64,000 nt of DNA from Saturnia japonica (taxonomy: Eukaryota > Arthropoda > Insecta > Lepidoptera > Saturniidae): NCBI GenBank assembly GCA_033032175.1, contig CM065309.1, positions 20,336,001-20,400,000 of the forward strand, in the 5' to 3' direction. Of the stretch, positions 10,503-23,507 are shown in pieces. The notes below the pieces were generated by a model. The model was not told the origin of the DNA. It saw nothing but the letters and a program-made list of their open reading frames with translations, and ran no database searches. The position numbers were made by a program, and so were the translations under genes. Each line of letters opens with the position of its first letter. Positions within the stretch are counted from its first letter, which is position 1.

Positions 10503-13303
10503 TTAAAGTACTACTGTTACTAAAAATAAATAAATTATACTTTTGATATAATGATATAGTTGAAAATTATGAATGGATCGTCTGTTATTAGAATTGTATT
10601 GATGTAAATAATAATAACAATTCAAGATACAAGGTTGTTAAATATAAAATAGCTAGGTGCTACGTTAAAACAATTGAAATTATCGTTTAGATTAATTGTC
10701 CGTTTTTTTTCCCGTTTATCACTGATTTATAATTACTGCTCGAAGTGTCACTAGCTACAACGTTTGGTAAGCATATGTGGTGTAAAGTCAACTTACACGA
10801 GTCACGGGATAACGCGCGTGAAGAATGTGACATGCTAGACGATTAGACCCTAATTTATTCCTCTTTTTCTGAGTTTTTATTCTGACCATTATTAAGTTTT
10901 GTGGTACACATAGAATATCAATTAATAGGAAAACAGCATAATACTTAATTAAGCCCTGACCATATAAGTTGCTAGTGTTGTAATATTTTATATTCTTGAA
11001 TCAGTCATATATGTATTGGATATCAGTGACACCTTTGCGACTTTTTCAAATAAAACATATTCTACAGCTACTGTTTATTATAACTAAACTGTTCCAGTCT
11101 CTTAAGTAAATATCTGAGCAATCGAGCTTCGAAAGTAAAACATTATCAAAATACAATTTTCCTTCCAATTTCCTTTGTCCGGAATCAAATTAAATATTAC
11201 GACTACTATTTATTTATTTATTTGCAGTCATGTATGTACATTTTGTTCTTATATGCTAAATTAACTATATAAATGGTCTCTGAATAGGGTATGGCAAATA
11301 ATAAGGTACAATTCTTTTTTAAAACAATAATTCTATGTTTATATTTACTTAGTTAATTAATTTTATTTATTTATACATACAAAAATATTTGTTCTTTGTT
11401 ATTTATTTATATTGAGAGAATCTTTTTATTTCGTTGGTATATATTAAGGTGCACAAGTATTTCTCACTTATAAGTATTAGGAACGTATGTTTTAGGTAAT
11501 TATTTTATTGAAACCAAGTTTTGTTAAAAACATACTCAAAGAATCCTTCAAATAAATATTTTTCACTTGAACAAAAAGTCTTCTCCACAGATCACTTATA
11601 CAATCCTTGATTAGTAAGAGTAGAGATGAAAAATAAATATGACAAAATTTGCTATCGTGTTGATTTACTACAACTGTCCTTAGCATTATAAGTGTAGATG
11701 CAATGTAAACCCATTTTAAGTAGTATACATTAAATATGTAAAAAGTACAAAACGCGATATTTAAAAGAGTTTTATGTGAATATCCAATCAGCAAGTAATT
11801 TGAACAACAAAATGCACATATTCAAAAAATAATAACCACTCGGTAAAAGTTTTAACATATTCATCACAGTAATCTAAATCTTACGTCATTCATCAACTCC
11901 GTAAACGTTCCGACATTTTTCTTCCAGTCTTCAAGGAAATTATGATTACATTTCCCTTTGAAGACCATCCCCTCTACGCTGTGATCTTTACTCTATGAAT
12001 ATTTATAATGGGGCTACATTTTATCGCTCACCCAGTGTTATTTTGTACCTGCCATTCCGAATTTTAGAACGCTAAAAAAGCACCGGTTTCATTAGAGGCA
12101 TAAATTAGAATTCGTCTGTCGGTTCTGGCATCGCCGTATACGGAATTTGAGAGACGGGATGTATTTTTGTCAATTATACTTTCAAATGTTGAAATTCTGC
12201 AAACAGTAGGATTCTGGTTTGGAAACCGTTGCCATTATGCTGACGGGTTCTTGTCGGTTTGCCTTTGTCAGTATCTGAACTGAGTGGTGAAAGTTTTATT
12301 TTCTCTTCTATATAATAAATAATTAAATTTTATGTTATTGCACTTTATCACTGATAGCTCTTAGGTTACTCAAGGATCTGTATGCTTCAACAGCCACACT
12401 TCAGACCTAGATCTACTTCGATGTTTAGCATTTACTATCTTTGGCTATATTGTGGTTTAAATTAAGCCACATTTTACTTAAATTACAGCTACATAAATGT
12501 ATCAAAATACGGGCGCTAGTCACTCATATCTTACTTGTGTCAATAATAATATTTTTTTAGGTCTTGATTGTTTTTGATTTTTTGCTTCTCTTTATTTGCG
12601 AATTATATAAAACTATAATTTTTACAATGTAAAATAAAAAAAAAAACATTGTTGATTGAAACATAAAAAACTTTTGAATCAATATATTTATCCAATAGCT
12701 TTTTAATAGTAATACATTCAATAAATTGCAAGTTTCACGTATGAACTATAATGTTCAAATTGATTCCAGTGTAAATTGTAATTAATAATAAATGCTGAGT
12801 CGAATTAGAAAGTTTTAATGCCTATATTAACGAAATGTTTTTTAAACACAATTTTAATAATGCTTCTAAATATAATTTTTTATCGTCTGCCATCACCAAA
12901 TGTAACACTGACTTTATGCGTAACACAATGATAGATATTGCCTACGCATCACAAAAAGACCCCCCTAATGCCCAAGAATTTAATGCTAACAAGATATTTA
13001 AAGGCGTATGAGATAAAACGATGCACACAGCCGTAACAAAGACGATGTCCGTGAGATAGGACAAAGGTGAACACAAAAAGTTCCGCCGGCGCCCACTGAG
13101 ATGGAATGATAACGAAATTATAGGGACGATCGTTCGTGTCCGGGATTGTGTGCTTATGAGTATTCATTTTTAATCAGTTTTGTTCCTAGACGTGTCTGGA
13201 AGCGTACTTTACTCACGTTACTTGAGTATCTTAGTTTTTGCAACGAATAATGCCCAAGTTGTGATGGGTTTGGAAAATTCGATTATTTTGCTGTTGTACT
13301 TTA
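10503..13303. other. Unassigned AT-rich DNA
   Basis: It holds short A and T runs and simple TTTA repeats near 11205-11225 and 11360-11410. The 100-codon minus-strand frame at 11492-11794 has no recognisable domain. I see no gene. Confidence 0.3.
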
Positions 13304-13552
13304 TAGACCTCATTAGCCTAGTGGTCGTATACGTGACTGCTATGCTCAAGGTCCTGGGTTCGATTCCCAAGTACAGCAAAGTGTTATTGAGTTTTTTATG
13401 AAATCCTCAGTATCAACTCGGAGTTTGGCTTTGTGCACGATTAATGGCAATTGGATCACCTCCTATTACATGGGACCTAAAAACATACCCGATGAACTGT
13501 GGGTGTACATTAGTACACCTCTGTTTAACTCTTCGGGGATACTGGCGTGATG
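13304..13552 (+). mobile_element. tRNA-derived SINE, same family
   Basis: It starts with the tRNA-like head (ATTAGCCTAGTGGTCG), has a B box GGTTCGATTCCC at about 13358-13369, and shares the ATTACATGGGACCTAAAAAC and GTACACCTCTG body blocks. The tail ends GGGATACTGGCGTGATGG. It has diverged from the 7.9-kb copy, and flanking duplications are not clear. Confidence 0.75.
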
Positions 13553-16500
13553 GTTTATTTTTAGGCCAACATTATATATGAAATATGGTTAAGTATGTTA
13601 TTAACTGTTTAAGATAAAACAACGGTTGTCAAATAATATATAAAATAAACTCAAGGAATAGTGCTCGTTATTCGAAAATGTTTCTTTTGAGGACAAGTTA
13701 CATTGGTAACAACGTATTACGAGTTTTGAGAAAAATGCAAAATTTGACTTAGCTGGTCTTAGTGTCTATTGCTAGAATACATACTCTAATAAAATATCAC
13801 ATAATGCGTGCAATACGTTAACCGTGTTAGCTTATAAGTATTATAGTGTACTTCCTAGGTTGTATTTTAAACTTTAAGAAAAAAGATCATTATTTTCTGC
13901 TCTGCAAGATTTATAATTCGTTATTTTAGAATGACAAGCAGGCGATATATTAGATGAATATCCTAAAATATTTTGCAAAAACAAAAACAAATAAAGTAAA
14001 ATTGATCTTGATAGCCGATAAGCCTTTAAAATCAGACATATTCGTCTAAGGGCACCAAATCAAACGTGACCTGACTGCGATACGCCATGCCATGCTTTAT
14101 GGGGTTGTAAATATTATGAAAGTAGGTCACGTTTACAACTACAAGCTTACTTACACAGGGTGATCTGTGATTAGATTTCTACCAATCGGTTGATTTCATT
14201 TTGGTTTTAGTTTTTGGATCGATTTTGTTCCTGTTTGGGTATTACTCCTCATCTAAATATTTCTACAAATCTTTACATTTCCCTAAAATAACTTATATCT
14301 TTCTGTTCTATGTTATCCAAGAACTTCAATATTTGATGTGGATTCAGCCGTATCATCTGAAAGTATTGCTGTAATAATTTACTTAATATTACAAAGTGCT
14401 GTTTTTTACGTCTAATATTTTGCAAATATGTACAAAAAGAATTTATGCTAATTTCTTACATTTTTGTATGTTCCTCTGTGTTGTAAGCTTATTTGTGGAT
14501 TGTTTGAATTACTAATTTATTACTTATTTAATTAATAATTTGTATATATAATAATTATATAAATAAATTAATAATTTGATATAAGAGGGAGTTGAACAAA
14601 ACCTCAGGCTTACCTACTCATACATGTAATACACCATTACAAAAAAAAACATCATGGGAATAAGACTTGAAACTGGTAAAAGTGCAAGAGCTTCCCAAAA
14701 AAAAAAAAACAACATTAATAGATACACAAAACATTAACGGAAGAAAATGTAATTTTACGTCATTAACTGATACTAATCCTTAATTCTCAAATTTTCTATG
14801 ACATGTGACATTACCAATTGTGCTCGCTACAGATTACTGGGGTGCGAAATATCGGAAAGTATTTAGAAAAAAATTGCTTATATTCCATCTTTCTCCAATT
14901 TTATTTACATACAGTTGCATTGTGTATTTCCGTCATACGGCTGTGTAGAGCTGTCTTTAAATATTCAGTATAAAATACAGTATTTTCTGTTTATCTACTA
15001 ACGAAATTGTTACTACAAAAAATAATATTACGTCAATTTAACTATTTTTATTAATAACGATATCCTAAAATCTATAATATATCTTATAATCAATGTTTAA
15101 TCCATGGATGCTTGAAATATTTTGTTTAAATTATGTTCAAACGAATAAATATCTCTAGAAATGTCGATTGAAGGGTGCGTTATCCACGATTTTGTTCCAG
15201 AATTTGTTCGTGGGTGGTCTCCTACGTCTTATAAATAATTTCAACGTGTATCCTATATCTTAATGCTATTGTCATTTATTTTTATACTGATAATTATATA
15301 GTGATTTATGTCAAGAATAGAACAAATATGAATGTTTACAAAATTATTTTAATACATTATAATAATAATTTTCGAATGTAACTTAATATATATATATGGA
15401 TCATCTTTTATATAAATATCTTGTGTGAGTCTGTTAGTGATTTTGTAACTTCTGAACATACCGACCGATTAAGCTAATATTTACATAGTATCGAATAGGT
15501 GGCGCTTTGGTTGATCCATTGATTATCGGATAGGAAAGAACGTCTGCCGGCTCGGCTTGTGCATAATAAAATTCTATAGATTGACAGAGATACCACAAAT
15601 CTTAAACCAATGGGTTTAGAGCAGCGATGATTTAAACTTATAGCGTCGGTTATCTACCACAAAATATTGCTATCTAAGCAAGTGACCGACTACTTCTTTT
15701 TATTTCCTGTATAATGGAAATGTGTGTAGGTAGTAGGTATACAATTACGCTGATAAGGGAGATATTACCAAACAAAAACTCATGTTGTTTATGAAATTTC
15801 GGATCAGATGCTCGCTGGTTTTGAGATGTGTATCGGAAATTATCCGCAATATGTATTTATAAATGATAATAATGTAGTCTATATTTAATAATTTTATTAT
15901 CTTGAGCTATAAGCTTATCTTGAGATACATAACGTTATAACATGTTGGTCTTATTACATACACCCACATTACCCCTAATTTTATTTCTGAATAATATACA
16001 TCGAAAGGTTGCCTGGAAGAAATTGCTATTAGCAATAAACCACCCTTTATACGAATTACATAATTGAAATGTTTGTTTGGATCTGTAATTAACAGTGTAC
16101 TTTAAAGTTAAAATAAATACCTCATTTTGGATATATCGCTTCGATGTTGTTAGCCGCAGTAAAACTTTAAAAGTGTTTTATACATTTCGAGAATACCAGT
16201 GATCGACTTGGAAAGTTCTCCTGATCGACTATTTGACCACCCCTGTTCTAGAATAATTAAAATTTACACATGAGTTGCACTATAATAGGATTTTTTACAA
16301 TTCATCCTCTAAGGAGGTTATACGGTGAATTAAATTCTCTGAAGTGTTACCAAAAGGAAAACCTATAAATAAATGCGAAGGTTGTTTGAATATATATATT
16401 ATATATGGATAAAAATCAGGACTTTTAGAGAAATTTAACATTAATGTACCTCTTGGGTTACCTAGAAATCCAGTCCCTTTATTTGGTCATAAATGCTATA

Positions 16501-16844
16501 GAACCAATCTTGGACACTACTCAATAGTTGCTAGATTATCACGTCAATATAACGAGCTGGTTAAAAACGATGACACTATTGATATATTCGCCAATTTACC
16601 TTCTCAGTTTAAAATAAAAGTTTATTCTTTGTTAGCTTCATGATTTTTATTTTAATGATTATGTTGAGCGAGCTTCTTTTATTGTATTTTTTTTATCCAA
16701 AAATTTCAATTGTATTTTAACTATGTATATTAGTTTAACTTACTTTAACATATTTTAATCTTAAATATTATTTTCTCATTCTTTAATAATAGTTCTATTT
16801 TTAAAAATGTATTATGACACATTAAGTTTGTATTTTATCTAAAA
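13553..16844. other. Unassigned AT-rich DNA
   Basis: Apart from the possible hAT end at 16195-16250 I see no gene. A segment near 15410-15590 (ACCGACCGATTAAGCTAATA, GGTGGCGCTTTGG) looks like an old dispersed repeat without clear ends. Confidence 0.3.
16195..16250. mobile_element. Possible hAT-like terminus
   Basis: The sequence ends GACCACCCCTG, whose complement CAGGGGTGGTC resembles the hAT termini at 9240-9756. The GATCGAC repeats before it are similar to those near 9693. The opposite end was not found, so this may be a fragment. Confidence 0.3.
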
Positions 16845-16900
16845 CTAGCGATACGCCCCAACTTTGCACGGGTGCAATTTGCAGGTTGGTGTATTTTATG
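16845..16900 (-). mobile_element. Helitron-like 3' end of a second family
   Basis: The plus strand reads CTAGCGATACGCCCCAACTTTGCACGGGTGC. Read from the minus strand it ends GCACCCGTGCAAAGTTGGGGCGTATCGCTAG, a 3' end with a GC-rich hairpin and CTAG that is common in lepidopteran genomes. The interior and 5' end could not be defined. It is a different family from the five longer copies. Confidence 0.5.
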
Positions 16901-17849
16901 TTTAAAAAAAACATGTTTTTTTTAATAATACAAAAAATTCTAGGTAGGTAAATTGAATTGTAATTATAACCATTAATTTATTGATTTCATGCATGCTGTG
17001 ATTGGCTGTAATTAGTTGTTCATTAATCTTATTATTTATTATTTACTATTATTTATGTAGTTATGATGGCACCGTCATCCGGTCGCCCTGTGTTCTTAAC
17101 ATTGTAACAACAAGGATTGTTATGCTGACGATATGTCGCCGGTCGCCCACACGCAGGGTATCGGATAATATGATAAGGGAATACATAGCTTACATTTAAC
17201 CTTTACAGTTTAAGAAACTTAGTCTGTAATTAGTCGCCTAAGAAGTCAGACAAATTTAAATTCAATTCGCGATTTAATAAATTTTGTATTTTTTTTAAAA
17301 CGCTACGACGGTTTCCCCAAGTTTGATTATGTATTTTTAATGAATGACTGTTGTCAAACCAAATAAATAAATACATAATTAAACAGCTACCCAGATTGTA
17401 ATACGCCATACGATAGTTTGTTTCTTCGCTCCGCAAGGAGAGCAGGCAAGAGCTAGTAACTTGATCTCGTATTATCCATTATGTATATTATATGTTTATA
17501 TTATATGTAGTGTCCAGTGTATGTGGTCCGCAAGAAGAACAACTCAAACACTAAAACAAACATCTGCCATATGGGCACGCTTAAGCATATCGCGATACGG
17601 GATCAGTCAGTGTATATCCAGTAATCAGGCAAGGTGGAACTGTAGATATATACCCGACTGGATCATGAACAGAGTGAAACCGAGAGGCTTTCAAAACAGC
17701 ATGATATCTTCGACCGGCGATGGATTGTATATATTTCGGTAGTCTCGTCTGTTTTTGGTTTGTACATAAAATATAAATCTATATTGTTGACTGAGGTACA
17801 GCTTGAATATTTACATGCCGCAAATGTAAAAGCAATTATGGCTGAGTTG

Positions 17850-18120
17850 GTAGCGTATACGGGCTCTAAATAACTCCGTGCAATGAGCAGGAGATTTCGG
17901 AGGAGGAAAACATCGTGATGAAGCCATAGCATGGTGGTAGGGTTTTTTCTAATACCCGTTTGGTTAACTACCACTCTCAAGTTAAATATCTATCGCTAAA
18001 AACCAACAGGTGTGTTCCGGCAGCTGCACTTGAGAGCCAGTGTTCGACTAGGCTTAGCGTGCTACCAACTTGGGCCACATCGTCAGGTGAGATTGTGACT
18101 ACAACGCTAAGCCTATAAAG
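17850..18120 (+). repeat. Interspersed repeat, copy 1 (GGAAAACATCGTGATGAA unit)
   Basis: It contains GGAGGAAAACATCGTGATGA, CATGGTGG, GAGAGCCAGTGTTCGACTAG and GCTTAGCGTG. The same order, in reverse, is found at 33285-33500. Similar blocks are known from the 3' ends of lepidopteran LINEs. It is non-coding. Confidence 0.5.
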
Positions 18121-20102
18121 TTAATAACGATCTGTTGTAGGTCTAGACAATTGTCTGTTCCTAAATGCTTTTTTTTAAACAAAACAATTTCTTTTATTTT
18201 ATTGTCTCTGTCTTACCGGCCTTCACGAAATGTCTCTTCAGGCTATTTTTTAAAAATTCCATGTTATAGGAATAAACACTAAATAAGATACAGTTCTATA
18301 GCCACACAGTACGGAAAAAACAAAGTCTAGAGAACTTCTTTATTCTCGCCAAGATGGAGTTTACTGTTATAATTGTGGCTCCGGTAAGTCCAATGATAAT
18401 AAAATTAAAAGGTTATCTAACCTTAAAGTAACCTCTATTCAACAAGAAAAGAATCATCTAAATTAGTCATGAACACAGAGTTATGGCATAACATCCATTT
18501 AAAAAAAACATTCGTATTGAGTAACCTCCCTCCCGTCTTTTGTTGAAATTGATTAAAAACTAGCTAATATACTGAATTTATATGCTATGCTGCCCTTTTA
18601 TAATATTGTTCAGTCGTATCTGATACTTCGAATGTCTCATTATCTCCATACACAGTTCAATACACAAATGCGGAATGTTAAAAACACTTCACATATTTTT
18701 TATCCAGTGATTTTAATTAAATCCACAGTGACAGCACGATTCGCACCCTTTCACCGAACGTGCTTTATCAAAGGGAATGTCAAATGTGACGTTATCAGTT
18801 CGACGCCATCGCGCGAATGTTCAATTAAGAGGTATGCTTCATCGCTGTAAGGCTTTTCGGTGAACATATAAAAGATAATATTTTTAACGCTTCTTTTAAA
18901 ATTGTGCATTTTATTCCGTTAGGTAGTTGTTTTGTTGTTTTGAAAAATTTCAATTTCATTTTCACCTACGATTTTTGCTACAAGGATATTTGTATAGTTT
19001 TATCTCTGCTATTTTTGTGATCCGTTCATCTCGTTTCATTTCTAACTTGTTTATTTTTCTTATTTTCTAAAAGTCTGAGTGAAGACAAATTTTTCATCAA
19101 CGTGTAATTCAATTTTAAGTATGTTGATAGCTTTTTAAATAGTAGGTAATTTTAGAGAGTTGCGTTTTAATAAAATTGATTTAAGCTACCAACAATTAAT
19201 TTAGTATAACTGTATCGTACTTTGGATCTTAGAGATCTTAATTTTTAACTTTATATAGATCTTGTTTAGATAGTGTTGACGTGTGAATACTAATTTCCAC
19301 TTCAAGTAATCTAGAAAGTAACAAAGTCTGTCCTAGGTTCGACTTTGGAAACACCACCGCAAAACCATTTTTTCTTATAAATTTGCACTCAACTTACATT
19401 TACTTCTACAGACAGGATGTGTTCAGATTGGTTAGATTGAGTTTAGATCAAATTAATATACTAAACATATTATCTTACTTTTATTTGTATCAGCGATATT
19501 AAAAATAATCACGCGCTTAATAAACAAAGGAATAAACCAGTTTTCATAAGTCTTAAATGCGATTTAGATTTATTCATCTCTGCCCATCCCCTTTTTTGTT
19601 CGTCTGAGATCATTGTTACCTCAGAGACAATGGGCTCAGTATTGTCATATCCGGGATTTATCATTCTAACACCATCAGCGGAAAGGGCAATATGTGTTTA
19701 TAATATGGAATCATGGCCTTTTTACGCCATAAATGTTGTGTGTCGAATGATGTAAGCATATGCTATTGTACATTGTATGCATGCAAATGAAACAATGGAA
19801 TAAAAATATTTTTTGACTTCGTAAAAAGTATAAAAACAGATATTATAATAAAACAATATCTATTTAATTAATTAGTTACATACCGTACAGATTTACTGAC
19901 TTTAAAAAGGGACACTGGCATATCATTTAGGATAATATGACAAAGCATTTTACAATTCATATTTTATTGAAATAATTAGTTTACGCGTATATACTAGGTC
20001 TATAGAGAGGTAGAGTACAGATTTTCTTTGGAGATTTCTCTCTACTTCGGGCTGTCCGACTGGTGGAATACCTACATCCTACAGAAGAAGAAGTCAATTA
20101 AC
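18121..20102. other. Unassigned AT-rich DNA
   Basis: No gene is recognised. An 87-codon frame at 18587-18850 has no domain. A loose inversion of TTCACCGAA lies near 18750 and 18858. Confidence 0.3.
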
Positions 20103-20270
20103 CTAGTGTTTTGTTCCTGCGGTGAGTAGGGTTTGGTTCTTTGGGGTAAAGGGGTCCAAAGTTGGCGACGATTTAGTGATACCTATGGGAATTACAAGCG
20201 TCGAAAGGATACTGTAGCCGCTTACCAACAGGCGGGCAGTATGCATGTTTGCCAACTTTGTTGTATAAAA
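20103..20270 (+). repeat. LINE-like 3' end (CGCTTACCAACAGGCGGGC block)
   Basis: The stretch GCCGCTTACCAACAGGCGGG then CAGTATGCATGTTTGCC is a worn form of a sequence often found at the 3' end of lepidopteran LINEs (CGCTTACCATCAGGCGGGCCGTATGCTTGTTTGCC). Upstream bases fit a 3' UTR. Two frames of about 68 codons here are chance frames. Confidence 0.45.
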
Positions 20271-20345
20271 AATAATATCCAAGGTGTAAATAAACGAATT
20301 TCTCTTTTTCATCTGTTATTAAAAATAAGGTTCTTCTGATTATTA

Positions 20346-20597
20346 TAACATACCATCACGCCTATATTCCACGAAAGGTTAGGTAGAGGTATACTATTGT
20401 ACACCCACAGTTCGCAGAGTATGTTTTTAGGTCCCATGTAATAGGGGGCGAGCCTATTGCAATTAATCGGGCACGAAGCTAAACTCCGAGCTGCTACTGA
20501 GAATTTCATAGAAAAAACCCAATTACACTTTGCTCGACCTGGGAATCAAACCCAGGACCTTGATCATAGCAGTCGCGCTTACGACCACTAGGCTAGA
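20346..20597 (-). mobile_element. tRNA-derived SINE, same family
   Basis: This full-length copy on the minus strand has its tail at 20346 and its head at 20597. The body keeps the TCCCATGTAATAGGGGGCGA and CTCCGAGCTGCTACTGAG blocks, and the B-box region reads GGGTTTGATTCCC on the minus strand. It is close in sequence to the copy at 7881-8161. Confidence 0.75.
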
Positions 20598-22820
20598 ACA
20601 AAGTATACTGATTTTTACCTATGCTTATTATCTTTTTTGAACTAAACAATTTTGTATAATTTGGTCTTAATAATATCATTAAAATTCATTTTAAATAGAA
20701 AACAAATAAACAAAATACATGAAAACATTTAGAGACTATTAACATTTTAAAAAATTGGGATATTTTCATCTGTAGAACATAGTATATATAAAAAAACTGA
20801 CAATAACTCACTAATCGTTGACGTAGAAAATAATAATACTAAGCAAAACAAAACTAAATTAACGCATACGAATACAGTCAATATTTTGAAACTTACCATC
20901 GAAATTTGATCCTAACAAAACAGAACATGCTTATTTCGAAAACAAAACAAAAAAGAACCTGTTAGTGAGGGTGCTAAAGTTGACGTTCATACAGACGTAG
21001 TTTATTATCTGAATGTTCGTAGACTCCGGAATTCAGGCGCCTGGCACATTAGACAATTCGATACCACTATCGTATCAAACATTAACGAAACATAAAAATG
21101 TTTAGCGTCACATAAATTAAGCTGTAAAGGAGCCGATGAATTCACGTATCCACGATACTAATGTTTTATTACTAATGGCCCTTTATGGACTGTATAATTT
21201 TATTTCCCAAAATTTATTATTCGATTTTGTAATTTGTTTTTTTTTTTTTTTTACTATCGGTAAATCATTACGGTCCACGTCCAAGCCGCAATGATAATGG
21301 CGTTGTAAACCGTAAAATATACTCGATCGAGACAGTGTGAATGGGAAATGCATAGTAAATTGATATAAAGCGTTTTCGAATCACCCTCTCGACAATTGGG
21401 GGCCCACGCGCGTCCATAGTAACTAAATACAACACTTTTACATCGGGAATGATTTGAAGGACACGGAGGAATAATGATATAGGTCCCTAAGGACCCACAC
21501 AATGGGCCTGGTATAATAATAGTTGTAGATTTAGAAGTGATTTGAATATGAATGGCACCCTCCCGGGTTCTGTATTCGTAATAACAAATATGAAGTGTGG
21601 CCTTTATTTGTCCCCTAGATGATTTGACTTTCCTATAACGAATTGTTTTAGAGCTCTTATAATTTAAGCAATTATAAATATATTTAAAACAATGAGGTTT
21701 AGTTTTATTTTTAAAATAGAAGTCCGCGTTTTTATTTTGAATAATTTAATCGCCTCCCTAATTACGTATTTTGCAAGAGAAAAGCGATATTAGAAATTGC
21801 TCAATAGCGACTTCAAAATGTGAAATAAAAATTATTATGTTTAATAAAAAATCAGAGGCAGTAAATAAGGATTGCCGACAGAACTGAAAACTCAATTTTG
21901 TATATTTAAACCAATTATTACAGTGTGAATTTTTGCAGAGCATGTCGGTGACGCGAAATCAAAAATTTACCCATGCAAAAAGTCAAACATGCATAATATA
22001 TAGTCGAATATATACAATATATTAGTGTATACATTGGTAGGTGTAGGTGTATGTATACATGTATATAGGCCGCTATACTACGCGTCGCTAGTTGATTATG
22101 TCGAGGTCATACGTGACGCTAAGATCACGCGAACCTATAAGATTTTCCACTACGAAAAATCAAATAAAAAAAATATCACTTCAAAAACGTAAAGTTAATT
22201 ATGCATTTATAACTAAATCCATGATTTCAACAGTAAATAGTAAAAATGGTAAACAAAAACTGTGTAGGAGTGAACCCAGATATGTAGATTGTAGATATGC
22301 GACAATATTCCATATGCAAATCACTGTATGTCCCCCGATTTTTAAGTGCAATGTTTGTTTTGGACGTCTGACTGTGTGGATACTTTTGTACAAATTTATG
22401 GGTAGGGTAGCGTGGATTCAAAGGAGATTGCAATTTGTTACGAATGTGATGGTATGGATAGATAATTTTTTTCTTTTGTTTGACTAGATTATGTATTTTC
22501 TTCTACACTGCATGAAAGTGAAATGGATTTAAATTTTCGGTGCGAGATACTGATTTACATTGGTAAATCATTAGCAATTGAGCTAATTAATAATTAATTG
22601 GTAAGCTATTGAGCTTTGTTATGTTAAGAAAATAAACCTATATTTTATATGTACATTGCGTTTTTAAATCCCACTGAATCAAATGACATTTCATGTGTTG
22701 CTAGTTTATTGTGTTTTAAAATAATTATGTCACCAATCGGAACTAATCGTACACCGTACGAGTTTACCTGATGACAAGTTTTTCTAAAAAATAATAATAA
22801 TTGAACCCTCCAAATGTTAA
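20598..22820. other. Unassigned AT-rich DNA
   Basis: It contains a T-run at about 21237-21252, which could be the tail of a minus-strand retro-insertion. The 131-codon frame at 22092-22487 has no known motif and a basic, Cys-containing chance composition. I see no gene. Confidence 0.3.
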
Positions 22821-22824
22821 GGCC

Positions 22825-23002
22825 TGTAGAAGAACTATAGCAAAGAGAGGATCCTCCGGCCAGATGGGTGTTATGTCTGGCGGGCAGCTGCCCAACGGGT
22901 GTAGTCGGGTTCTTATATATATACTCAACGATTGAGTTAATTTCTATAGCGCAATGTAGGATAGTAGGATGCGTCTTATGTGGCTCGATAGATGTCGCCA
23001 CA
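22825..23002 (-). repeat. 3' LTR of the TRIM
   Basis: This 178-bp TG...CA repeat matches 23508-23699. It is downstream in the minus-strand transcript because the polypurine tract lies beside it at 23003-23014. Relative to its partner it lacks a 14-bp segment close to the CCACA end. Confidence 0.85.
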
Positions 23003-23014
23003 TCACTCCCCTCC
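23003..23014 (-). other. Polypurine tract of the TRIM
   Basis: On the minus strand GGAGGGGAGTGA abuts the 3' LTR, the expected place for the plus-strand primer. It is short and ends in TGA rather than a pure purine run. Confidence 0.7.
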
Positions 23015-23084
23015 GAGACCGGAGGTCGATAGCAGGTTGAGTCGTCCATACATCTTGTGATGCTTGCCGGGCCAGTGGAATGTT

Positions 23085-23213
23085 CCAGTGAGTCGGAACC
23101 AGATGCCGCATAGTTCACGGTGAGTCGGAACTGTCTACGGTGATGCCCCCAGTGAGTCGGGGTGATGCCCCAGTGAGTCGGGGTGATGCTGCAAGAATGC
23201 TCCAGTGAGTCGG
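23085..23213. repeat. Interspersed CCAGTGAGTCGG motif array inside the TRIM
   Basis: Five copies of a CCAGTGAGTCGG-like motif lie within about 130 bp, at 23085-23096, 23118-23128, 23149-23160, 23170-23181 and 23202-23213. Two of the neighbours also share GGGTGATGC. Spacing is irregular (21 to 33 bp). The array accounts for the GC-rich composition of this interior compared with its flanks. Confidence 0.75.
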
Positions 23214-23488
23214 AGTGTTGCAGTGCTGCGTAGTGATTGGCTGCTGCGTCGACCAGAAGAGAAGTGCGTCTCTGCTTGCTGACCGGCCGAAGTGCAGTGT
23301 GCTGTGCCAAGGTCGCTGAGAAGGCTGTGTGTGATGACCAGGAATGCGCGTCCACTGCATGCTGGTGGTCAGGATACCCGAAGTAGCCGTGGATGCTGGC
23401 TGGCTGTATTACTCGCTGCTCGAAAACTTGAGGAAGTGATGATGACGTTACGATGACGTAGCTTTTGCGAAGAAGGTTGCGCTAACGT

Positions 23489-23506
23489 ATCACGTCGGGG
23501 TCACCA
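23489..23506 (-). other. Primer-binding site, tRNA-Trp type
   Basis: The plus strand reads ATCACGTCGGGGTCACCA, the 3' end of eukaryotic tRNA-Trp including its CCA, so the minus strand is its complement. One base separates it from the LTR end at 23508. This is strong evidence that the unit moves by reverse transcription and runs on the minus strand. Confidence 0.85.
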
Positions 23507-23507
23507 G

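Noticed and set aside
11492..11794. 100-codon minus-strand frame
   Set aside because: It has a hydrophobic, Cys-containing chance translation without a signal peptide pattern, domain or splice context.
13300..13380. tRNA gene at the GGTTCGATTCCC word
   Set aside because: It is the tRNA-like head of a SINE, followed by the SINE body, with no closed acceptor stem.
22092..22487. 131-codon plus-strand frame
   Set aside because: There is no recognisable motif, neighbouring exon or repeat relation. The length is possible by chance in 64 kb read in six frames.
22645..23355. 236-codon minus-strand frame as a gene
   Set aside because: It begins at GTG, crosses a TRIM and its LTR, and its composition follows the internal CCAGTGAGTCGG repeats. 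No protein motif is present.
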